Assembly (NCBI GenBank): GCA_036310845.1
Contig: JAXJRB010000055.1
Span: 1-29,527, forward strand
DNA length: 29,527 nt
DNA from: COE1 sp036310845
GTDB taxonomy: Bacteria; Bacillota; Clostridia; Lachnospirales; Lachnospiraceae
Direction: 5' to 3'
Below, piece by piece: positions 23,604-29,527 of the stretch (position 1 is the first letter of the stretch; each line of letters starts with the position of its first letter). Made by a program: the position numbers and the translations under genes. A model generated the notes under the pieces. It did no database searches. It saw only the letters and a list, made by a program, of their open reading frames with translations, and was not told the DNA's origin.

Positions 23604-26600
23604 ATGGGAAGGATACATAAATATAAGAATGTTATAGCAGGGATGCTTGCACTTGTTACGGTTGTGATTGTATTGCTTGTAGTAAATTGGATTCAATATA
23701 AAGAACTAATGCAGAAGAATGAGAGAAGCAGTAGGGTTCAGACGGAAATATTGCAATTGGGACAAGATTTAAAAGAGACAACACACGAATTGACCTATAT
23801 GGCTCGAAATTATGTGGTGTCGAGAGATATTTCATGTTTTAAGGAGTACTGGGATATTGCTTTGAATGGAAAGGGAAGGCTATCCATTCTTGATCAGATT
23901 GAAATGTATGAGTTAACCCAGGAAGAGCAAGTCTGGCTTCGGGAGATACGTAATCAATGCATAGAACTGGAGAGCAGGGAAGTATTTGCGATGAAAATGC
24001 TGGTATTACAATATAATAAGAATGATATCAAAGATGATGATATAAGGAAGTATATTGACTATGTAAGAGAATATTCATTAAATGCATCGGAATGGAAGAT
24101 AGAGCTAGTTCCTCATATGCAGAATTTGATAGATGAAGAATATAAAGCTCTTAATTCACAATTAATGAAAAATATGGATTTGTTTGTGCAGCAAATTCAA
24201 GGGAATTTGATTGAATTGACGATGCAGATGAATGAGAATTCTCGAAGGATAGTATGGGTACAGGTTATTTGCGTTTTAATGTTAGTAGGATGTACTTTTT
24301 TACTTTTTCTTCAAAACAAAAGAGTATATGCTTTACGTAATATAAATGAAATTATTGTAGCTGCAGTTACAGAGGAATATCTTAACTTTGGACTTGTGAA
24401 TATGAATGACTGTAAAGTTGCAAAACTTAAAAGGATAGATGGAGAGATTCAGAGTGTTGCGAATAATCAGAATTATGTTGAGATGATGGAAGAATATATG
24501 AAGAGTCAGGTTAGTGTAGCGTATCAAGAAAGTTTTACTCGTGCGGTTCAGCCTGAGAATATTCTGAGCAAGTTGGGAAATGGGCAACAGGTGGTGTCTT
24601 GTATATATAAGAATGTAGATGATAACTGGTTGATGCTGGATTTTATGAAGGCGCGTGAGTATACAGAGGAAAATCCCCTGGTTATATATACATTTAAAAA
24701 TGCAGGGGAAATTATTCAGCAGCAAAAAGAACAACGTCAAAGAGATGAAATGTTGATGTATTTTAGTAGAGATTTCTTTGAGGTATATGTCGTAGATTTG
24801 AATAAGGGTTCTTATGAGATTGTACGTTCGGCAGAACGTTATGGTAATTATATTAGGAATCTGACAGGTGATTTTACGCAGTTGATGCAGCTTGCTATTG
24901 TTTCGTGGACAACTCCTCCGTATAGAGGGATGTTCAAACAGCTAATGGATGTGCGGGATATTAAGAGTAGGTTTGCAAGTGGAGCTAAGAAGATAGAATT
25001 TATTTATAAATCATATGATGAAAAATGGAAGAATTTGCAATGTTTTCCAGTACCGGATTATAGTATTGGAAATGAAAGAATGATTTTTGCTTTGCGAGAT
25101 TATACGGAAGAGATGCAGATTCGTACCAATGAGGTTTTGGCATCGGAAGCTATGAATCATATTTATAGTCTTGTTGCATTTAGAGATATTGAAGCAAATA
25201 AGTATGAGTGTATCCATCGTTCAGAGAATATACATGAGTTTAAAGAAAAAGGAAGCTATGAGGTTTTGGTACAAGAAATGCTGTCTGTAATCCATGAGGA
25301 GGATAGGGAGAAGTATTTAAGAGAGTTATCGGATGAACGTTTTGAACGTGATGCATGTGCAGAATGTGAGTTTCGTATGCGGGATAAAGAAGGGGCTTAT
25401 CACTATTATCATGAGTTTATTACCAAGGTAGAAGTTCCTTCTGGAACGCGTATGGCGATTTTGGTGAAGAATATCGATGAATCTAAGATGCATGAAATCT
25501 GGGAAGCAGAGCGGTTGCAAAAGGAGTTAGAGGCGAATGCCAAAGAACTTGAAATGGCAAAGCTTCTAGCGGAAAAAAGTAAAGATCTTGAGAAGGCCCT
25601 GAAACAGGCAGAGAGTGCAAATGATGCAAAGAGTCGTTTTATGTCGAATATGTCTCATGATTTGCGTACGCCTATGAATGCAATTTTAGGTATGACATAT
25701 CTAGCCAAAAAAAATATGTATGATGAAGAACAAATGAATAAATGTTTAAATACGATATTATCATCCGCTGAGAATATGGTTGCATTAATCAATGATGTTC
25801 TTGATATGAATAAAATTGAAAGTGGCATTATTGAATTGCACGAAAAACCAGCGAATTTGGAAAAACTGATTTATGATATTGAACTCTTTTTCCGCAATAA
25901 GTGTGAAAATAATCAACAGGAATTTATCATTGATTGTGATAGAGTGGTGCATAAAAATTTGATTATGGATGAGTTGCGTGTAAAGCAGATTCTGACAAAT
26001 CTTGTTTCGAATGCAGTGAAATATACTCAGTCATTTGGAAAGATTTCGTTAGAAGTAATTGAGGATAAGTGTGACGAAGAAGGTAATTGTTATATTTGTT
26101 TTATTGTTACTGACGATGGAATTGGAATGAGTGAAGAATTTGTAAAAAAAGTATTCCAGCCATTTGAACGAGAGGAAACGGTTCTTTCAGAAAAAATTGA
26201 AGGAACAGGACTTGGTATGGCAATTGTAAAGAATTTTGTAGAGGTAATGCATGGAAATATTACAATTGACAGTATGGTAAATTTTGGAACAAAGGTAGCA
26301 GTTACAATACCATTAAAAATTTGTGATGAAGTAGAAACTACATTTGAGAAAGATTTTTCTACAGAGCAACATAAATATCCGGGAAAACGCATTTTGATTG
26401 TGGAAGATAAGCGTATTAATATGGAGATTGTAAAAGGTTTCTTAGAAGATGCGGAGTTAATTATTGATGAAGCAAGAAATGGCAAGGATGCGGTTGAAAA
26501 ATTCAAAGAATCCAAAGAAGGGACGTATGATCTCATATTTATGGATATTCGTATGCCGCTTATGAGAGGTGATGAGGCTACAGCAACGATTCGAGCGTTA

Positions 26601-26768
26601 GAGCGTGAAGATAGTAAGAAAATTCCTATTATTGCGATGACTGCAAATGCATTGGAAAGCGATGTAGAAAATTCCTTCCAATGTGGAATGAATGGACATA
26701 TTTCAAAACCAATTGAACCAGATGAAGTGTATCGTTGCCTGAATAAATGGCTTCTAGAGGACAGATAG
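23604..26768 (+). CDS. Hybrid sensor histidine kinase / response regulator
   Basis: A 1054-residue membrane sensor. Membrane spans at about 9-29 and 215-236 enclose an extracytoplasmic helical domain (about 30-214). The cytoplasmic part has two or three PAS-like regions (about 250-390, 391-510, 515-640), a coiled coil (about 640-680), a HisKA domain with His685 in SNMSHDLRTPMNAILG, an ATP-binding domain (LVSNAVKYT for the N box, DDGIGMSEEF, GTGLGMAIVKNF) and a C-terminal receiver domain with Asp981 in FMDIRMP. The receiver acidic pair is kept, but the next residues read VEDKRINME where Asn-Glu is more common. No output domain or separate regulator lies nearby, so phosphate must pass to a protein encoded elsewhere, or the receiver may tune the kinase. 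The ligand is unknown. Confidence 0.9.
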   Translation: MGRIHKYKNVIAGMLALVTVVIVLLVVNWIQYKELMQKNERSSRVQTEILQLGQDLKETTHELTYMARNYVVSRDISCFKEYWDIALNGKGRLSILDQIEMYELTQEEQVWLREIRNQCIELESREVFAMKMLVLQYNKNDIKDDDIRKYIDYVREYSLNASEWKIELVPHMQNLIDEEYKALNSQLMKNMDLFVQQIQGNLIELTMQMNENSRRIVWVQVICVLMLVGCTFLLFLQNKRVYALRNINEIIVAAVTEEYLNFGLVNMNDCKVAKLKRIDGEIQSVANNQNYVEMMEEYMKSQVSVAYQESFTRAVQPENILSKLGNGQQVVSCIYKNVDDNWLMLDFMKAREYTEENPLVIYTFKNAGEIIQQQKEQRQRDEMLMYFSRDFFEVYVVDLNKGSYEIVRSAERYGNYIRNLTGDFTQLMQLAIVSWTTPPYRGMFKQLMDVRDIKSRFASGAKKIEFIYKSYDEKWKNLQCFPVPDYSIGNERMIFALRDYTEEMQIRTNEVLASEAMNHIYSLVAFRDIEANKYECIHRSENIHEFKEKGSYEVLVQEMLSVIHEEDREKYLRELSDERFERDACAECEFRMRDKEGAYHYYHEFITKVEVPSGTRMAILVKNIDESKMHEIWEAERLQKELEANAKELEMAKLLAEKSKDLEKALKQAESANDAKSRFMSNMSHDLRTPMNAILGMTYLAKKNMYDEEQMNKCLNTILSSAENMVALINDVLDMNKIESGIIELHEKPANLEKLIYDIELFFRNKCENNQQEFIIDCDRVVHKNLIMDELRVKQILTNLVSNAVKYTQSFGKISLEVIEDKCDEEGNCYICFIVTDDGIGMSEEFVKKVFQPFEREETVLSEKIEGTGLGMAIVKNFVEVMHGNITIDSMVNFGTKVAVTIPLKICDEVETTFEKDFSTEQHKYPGKRILIVEDKRINMEIVKGFLEDAELIIDEARNGKDAVEKFKESKEGTYDLIFMDIRMPLMRGDEATATIRALEREDSKKIPIIAMTANALESDVENSFQCGMNGHISKPIEPDEVYRCLNKWLLEDR

Positions 26769-26779
26769 GAGGAAATATC

Positions 26780-27691
26780 ATGAAGCTGTTAGATGGTTGT
26801 AAGCTTTGTCCGAGGCAATGTGGGGTGAATCGCGAAAATGGAATGCTTGGATATTGTGGAGTAACAGCAGAGGTGACGATTGCTAGGGCTGCTCTTCATA
26901 TGTGGGAAGAGCCATGTATTAGTGGAAGAAATGGTTCAGGAACAGTGTTTTTTTCCGGGTGCCCGATGAAATGTGTATTTTGCCAAAATACACAGATTGC
27001 AATAGGAACAGCAGGCATAAAAATTTCGATAGAACGATTAGCAGAGATTTTTTTGGAACTTCAGAAAAAAGGGGCTCATAATATTAATTTGGTAACCCCC
27101 ACGCACTATGTGCCTCAGATTGTAGAGGCATTGAGGCTGGCAAAGCATAATGGATTAAATATTCCGATTGTATATAATACAGGGAGCTATGAAAAAGTCG
27201 AGACATTACGGCTGCTGGAAGGGCTTGTTGATGTATGGTTACCGGATTGCAAATATTTTGATAAGGAGTTAGCTGCCAGGTATTCTAATGCTGCGGATTA
27301 TTTTGAGGTTGCAAATACAGCGATTACGGAAATGGTAAGACAGGCAGGGGATCCGGTGTTTAAAGATGGGCTTATGAAGCGTGGTGTAATCGTAAGGCAT
27401 ATGATTTTACCGGGACAAACTAGAGATTCCAAAAGAGTTATCGAGGAATTGTATAGACAATATGGTGATAGGATATACATCAGTATTATGAATCAGTATA
27501 CGCCACTATCTCAGATGGAGAAATTTCCGGAGATTAACCGCAAGGTAACGAAAAGAGAATATGATAAAGTGGTAGATTATGCGATTTCTATCAATGTTGA
27601 GAAAGCATTCATACAGGATGGAGAAACGGCAAAAGAGAGTTTTATTCCTGATTTTGATAGTCGAATCGGAATTTTTAAACAGGAGGAATAG
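26780..27691 (+). CDS. Radical SAM protein, PflX/PflA-like activase
   Basis: A 303-residue radical SAM enzyme similar to PflX, the uncharacterised branch of pyruvate formate-lyase activating enzymes. Cys61, Cys65 and Cys68 (GCPMKCVFCQN) bind the iron-sulfur cluster that cleaves S-adenosylmethionine. Cys7, Cys10, Cys14 and Cys26 in CKLCPRQCGVNR and YCG form a second cysteine-rich N-terminal motif typical of PflX. NLVTPTHYVPQIVEAL and VYNTGSYE are barrel motifs. The frame is open back to 26747, inside the kinase gene, but ATG 26780 has GGAGG 8 bases upstream and gives the family N-terminus. It starts 11 bases after the kinase stop and ends 2 bases before the HAD gene, so all three may share a transcript. 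The protein it activates is unknown. Confidence 0.85.
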   Translation: MKLLDGCKLCPRQCGVNRENGMLGYCGVTAEVTIARAALHMWEEPCISGRNGSGTVFFSGCPMKCVFCQNTQIAIGTAGIKISIERLAEIFLELQKKGAHNINLVTPTHYVPQIVEALRLAKHNGLNIPIVYNTGSYEKVETLRLLEGLVDVWLPDCKYFDKELAARYSNAADYFEVANTAITEMVRQAGDPVFKDGLMKRGVIVRHMILPGQTRDSKRVIEELYRQYGDRIYISIMNQYTPLSQMEKFPEINRKVTKREYDKVVDYAISINVEKAFIQDGETAKESFIPDFDSRIGIFKQEE

Positions 27692-27693
27692 TT

Positions 27694-28410
27694 ATGTATC
27701 AGAATTATATTTTTGATTTATATGGAACGTTATTGGATATTCATACAGATGAGTATAGTAAGAACTTTTTTAAAAAGTATGCTAAGTGGCTTCGTAAGCA
27801 GGGGTATGCTTTTGAGTGGAAACAGTTTCATGATTGGTTTGTTAAGATTGAAAAGTGGCATAGAAGTCAACCGAGTAGTCACACAAAGCCAGAGATTCAG
27901 ATAGAGGATGTATTTCGTGAGGTTTTTGCAGGAAAGGGATATGTTTTGTCAGATGATGAAATTTTGTATTTGTGTGAGAATTATAGAAAAATTTCATTGA
28001 TTCGATTAAGTCTTTTTCCAGATACCATTGCATGCCTGAAGGGGTTGAAGGAGGCTGGAAAAAAGATATATTTGTTATCGAATGCACAGAGGAGTTATAC
28101 ATGGCAAGAGCTTGAAATAACAGGAATTATACCATATTTTGATGGGATACTAATATCATCGGATGAAGGCTGCATGAAACCTGACCCTGATATTTATAAC
28201 ATTTTATGTGATAGATATGAGCTTAAAAAAGAGGAATCTATTATGATAGGAAACGAGTTGAAATCCGATATGGCAGGTGCAAAGGCTGCTGGAATTGACG
28301 GCTTTTACATTAACAGATATCCAATCTTTAAAAAGGAAGAAACACCGGCATATAAATATGTCTCTGAAACAGGTTCCTTAATGGAAGTATTAACTCAGAC
28401 AGGTGTATAA
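27694..28410 (+). CDS. HAD-superfamily hydrolase
   Basis: A 238-residue HAD hydrolase of subfamily IA. Motif I is FDLYGTLLD with Asp8 as nucleophile; position +2 is Tyr10 in place of the general-acid Asp of most phosphatases. Motif II is LLSNAQ, motif III the Lys in GCMKPDPDIY and motif IV GNELKSDMAGA. An alpha-helical cap lies at about 18-90. The DxYGT form is usual in 2-haloacid dehalogenases but also in many uncharacterised clostridial HAD proteins, so a classical phosphatase role is not certain. ATG 27694 follows an AGGAGG site that overlaps the end of the radical SAM gene, implying tight cotranscription. Substrate unknown. Confidence 0.85.
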   Translation: MYQNYIFDLYGTLLDIHTDEYSKNFFKKYAKWLRKQGYAFEWKQFHDWFVKIEKWHRSQPSSHTKPEIQIEDVFREVFAGKGYVLSDDEILYLCENYRKISLIRLSLFPDTIACLKGLKEAGKKIYLLSNAQRSYTWQELEITGIIPYFDGILISSDEGCMKPDPDIYNILCDRYELKKEESIMIGNELKSDMAGAKAAGIDGFYINRYPIFKKEETPAYKYVSETGSLMEVLTQTGV

Positions 28411-28415
28411 AAAGC

Positions 28416-28438
28416 TGCCCCGGATAAATGCCGGGGCA
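28416..28438 (+). terminator. GC-rich hairpin after HAD gene
   Basis: TGCCCCGG (28416-28423) and CCGGGGCA (28431-28438) form a perfect, very stable 8-bp stem with a 7-nt loop, five bases past the HAD stop. The following bases are CTTATAAAA with no real T-run, so it may be a partial terminator or an mRNA 3' stabiliser. The next gene begins 45 bases later. Confidence 0.6.
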
Positions 28439-28482
28439 CTTATAAAATCTACGATGTTTTCAAAGAGAGAGGATGATATGTT

Positions 28483-28752
28483 ATGCTGACTAGAGGAGAT
28501 TTTTTGTCTTTGAATTTTGTAAAGAAAGAAGATTATACAGGCAGCTATCAAGGAATTCGTTATATGCTTCACCAAGAGACTGTAGACGAAGAGAAGAAGC
28601 TGAAAGTATACATCTGGCCGGAGCCGTTTGGATTTGAAGCGACACCGGATGAGAAGAAGATTTCGGAACTGTTTCCCTTTAGTGAAGAAGGAATGACACA
28701 GGCGATTGACTGGATGAATGAAAGATATGAAATGGTAAAATATCGTGACTAG
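28483..28752 (+). CDS. Small hypothetical protein, 89 residues
   Basis: The product is acidic and soluble, with an N-terminal LTRGDFLSLNFVKKEDYTGS segment, a central strand (KLKVYIWPEPFGF) and an ending helix (EEGMTQAIDWMNERYE). I do not recognise a named domain, though the overall shape (an opening modulator-like helix, WPEPF turn and final helix) looks conserved rather than random. AGAGAGGA at 28465-28472 precedes ATG 28483 by about 10 bases. The stop codon lies inside the terminator stem at 28746-28768. It may be transcribed with the HAD gene through the hairpin at 28416. Confidence 0.7.
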   Translation: MLTRGDFLSLNFVKKEDYTGSYQGIRYMLHQETVDEEKKLKVYIWPEPFGFEATPDEKKISELFPFSEEGMTQAIDWMNERYEMVKYRD

Positions 28753-28773
28753 ACTTTAAGTCTAGTCATTTTT
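28746..28773 (+). terminator. Terminator overlapping the 89-codon gene end
   Basis: TGACTAGACTT (28746-28756) and AAGTCTAGTCA (28758-28768) pair perfectly over 11 bp about a single T, so the real loop is the central TTTAA. Five T follow. The stop codon of the preceding gene is part of the stem. Confidence 0.85.
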
Positions 28774-28827
28774 GCTATAAACAAAAATGTAAGATATACA
28801 TGAAAACTGTCGAATATGCAAGAAGTA

Positions 28828-28855
28828 TTGATAATGAAAATAGAGCAATTATAAT
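28828..28855 (+). promoter_or_regulatory. Promoter of agrD-agrB
   Basis: TTGATA (28828-28833), a 16-bp spacer and TATAAT (28850-28855) form a strong sigma-A promoter 31 bases before agrD. Upstream, AACTGTCG at 28805-28812 contains, on the minus strand, the ACAGTT core found in AgrA-type LytTR boxes; only one copy is clear, so autoregulation is possible but not shown. Confidence 0.65.
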
Positions 28856-28885
28856 AAAACTTATTAAGAAGGGAGGGATAAGGTT

Positions 28886-29023
28886 ATGCAAAATAAAATT
28901 AGAAAGGAGACATTAAAAATTGCCTCAAAAATCATTTATAAAATTGCTGAAAAAGAGGCAAATTCGGCATGTTTACTATTTTCCTATCAGCCTAGGGTAC
29001 CAGAAAAATTAATAAAGAGATGA
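28886..29023 (+). CDS. agrD: AgrD cyclic lactone autoinducer precursor
   Basis: A 45-residue peptide precursor for an agr-type quorum-sensing pheromone. It has the three-part AgrD layout: an amphipathic basic N-terminal helix (KIRKETLKIASKIIYKIAEK), a core (ANSACLLFS) and a conserved acidic C-terminal recognition tail (YQPRVPEKLIKR), in which the Gln-Pro-x-x-Pro-Glu pattern is characteristic of clostridial AgrD. Cys29 would form the thiolactone. By analogy with Clostridium perfringens (CLWFT followed by HQPEEP), the mature ring is probably CLLFS, perhaps with a short N-terminal tail. A GGGAGGG site (28871-28877) precedes ATG 28886, and agrB starts 10 bases after the stop. This fits AgrD very well; the exact mature peptide is inferred. 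Confidence 0.9.
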   Translation: MQNKIRKETLKIASKIIYKIAEKEANSACLLFSYQPRVPEKLIKR

Positions 29024-29033
29024 TTTATGTAAG

Positions 29034-29438
29034 ATGGAAAAAAATAAATTGTTAAGTGCTTTTTTGAAAAATAATATTATTTGTGAAACAGAAAAAGACA
29101 TATATCAGTATGGAATAGAATGTATATATTTAATGATTATAAATTATTTATCTCTTTTTGTTATTGCAATTATAATGGGGATGTTTAAAGAATTATTGTT
29201 ATTATCATGTTCATTTATTCCATTAAGAAAAAATGCAGGAGGCTTTCATGCTAAAACGAAAATAAGGTGTTATTTTTTTTCTTGTATGTGTGTGTGGAGC
29301 TTGTTGCTGATATGCAATATCAGTTGGTCTCAAAATATTTGCTTTATATCGTTGCTTATAGCTAATTTCATAATCATTCTTTTGGCACCATTAGACAATA
29401 TGAATAGCTTCCTGTATAATTCAAAGTGTAGAGAGTAA
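29034..29438 (+). pseudogene. agrB: AgrB peptide protease, C-terminally truncated
   Basis: AgrB is the membrane endopeptidase that removes the C-terminal tail of AgrD and forms the thiolactone. His72 and Cys79 in AGGFHAKTKIRCYFF are the catalytic pair, seven residues apart as in Staphylococcus AgrB. Hydrophobic segments lie at about 31-63, 80-95 and 101-119. The protein ends at residue 134, whereas AgrB proteins are usually about 180-210 residues. The conserved LAPLDN motif is present at 118-122, and the expected continuation with the last membrane spans is replaced by SFLYNSKCRE and a stop. A long hairpin begins 15 bases after the stop, suggesting that an insertion or deletion removed the end. 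It may be inactive, although the catalytic half is intact. Confidence 0.8.
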
Positions 29439-29453
29439 ATGATTTTACAAAAA

Positions 29454-29523
29454 TAGATACCTAAGTTAAACTGTCATTGCTGACCGGCCAGTTAGCAAAT
29501 GAACAGAATAAGGAAGGTATCTA
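29454..29523. repeat. Long imperfect hairpin downstream of agrB
   Basis: The outer arms TAGATACCT (29454-29462) and AGGTATCTA (29515-29523) match exactly. Inside, CTGTCATTGCTGAC (29471-29484) pairs with the 16-nt stretch 29491-29506 apart from two bulged A and a G-T mismatch, around a CGGCCA loop. Nearly the whole 70 nt can therefore fold on itself. It lies directly where agrB homology is lost and could be the end of an insertion sequence, a MITE-like repeat or a terminator. The window ends four bases later, so the far side cannot be seen. Confidence 0.6.
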
Positions 29524-29527
29524 CAAA

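Noticed and set aside
26747..26779. N-terminal extension of the radical SAM protein into the kinase gene
   Set aside because: ATG 26780 has its own ribosome binding site and gives the normal PflX N-terminus.
29462..29527. A rightward open frame at the window edge (reading LLTGQLANEQNKEG) as the start of a new gene
   Set aside because: It lies wholly within the hairpin, has no ribosome binding site or ATG and is cut by the window end, so it cannot be supported.

Overview
The window looks like chromosome from a low-GC, spore-forming, anaerobic member of the Firmicutes, most likely Lachnospiraceae (Clostridia). The grounds are AT-rich DNA with strong GGAGG ribosome binding sites, the sporulation-type genes spoIIM and spoVB, the nudF-spoIIM-xerD order known from Firmicutes, a DUF5688-type protein (a family I associate with gut Lachnospiraceae), a gap-pgk-tpi glycolysis cluster and an agr-type cyclic peptide locus. 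No rRNA, tRNA or CRISPR array was found.

Layout. (1) 1-1125: a DUF5688-like gene whose 5' end looks damaged, followed by a 121-nt palindrome made of four stacked stems. (2) About 1125-6310: a small, AT-rich integrative element. It holds a leftward orphan gene of 419 codons and a rightward set: a P-loop ATPase (probable replication protein), a Xis-like DNA-binding protein, a stem-loop, and a Tn916-type tyrosine integrase. Tandem direct repeats lie beyond the integrase. Its exact ends could not be fixed. (3) 6350-8830: nudF-spoIIM and xerD, with a promoter before nudF and a second one, carrying a perfect palindrome, before xerD. (4) 8919-11332, leftward: a SpoVB-like flippase followed by DAHP synthase. 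(5) 11541-13500: mnmA facing a HisJ-type PHP phosphatase across a shared terminator. (6) 13600-17160: gap, pgk and tpiA with AAG-rich codon use typical of highly expressed genes, a terminator between gap and pgk, and a hairpin-rich pgk-tpi spacer. (7) 17289-22862: a very large secreted protein with a CehA/McbA-like PHP metallohydrolase domain and several OB-fold-like modules. (8) 22863-23400: a 55-codon membrane ORF ending inside a terminator, and a small conserved-looking leftward gene. (9) 23604-28752: a hybrid sensor kinase, a PflX-like radical SAM protein, a HAD hydrolase and an 89-codon protein. (10) 28820-29527: an agrD-agrB pair behind a good promoter. agrB stops early and is followed by a long imperfect hairpin at the window edge.

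How the parts work together. gap, pgk and tpiA cover adjoining steps of lower glycolysis. mnmA modifies tRNA, and xerD resolves chromosome dimers. spoIIM and spoVB act in spore formation in relatives. AgrD would be cut and cyclised by AgrB into a thiolactone pheromone, but this AgrB lacks its C-terminal third, so signalling may be broken here. The least described items are the 419-codon cargo gene and its compact host element, the stacked-stem palindromes at both ends of the window, the structured pgk-tpi spacer, and the unanchored PHP/OB-fold exoprotein.
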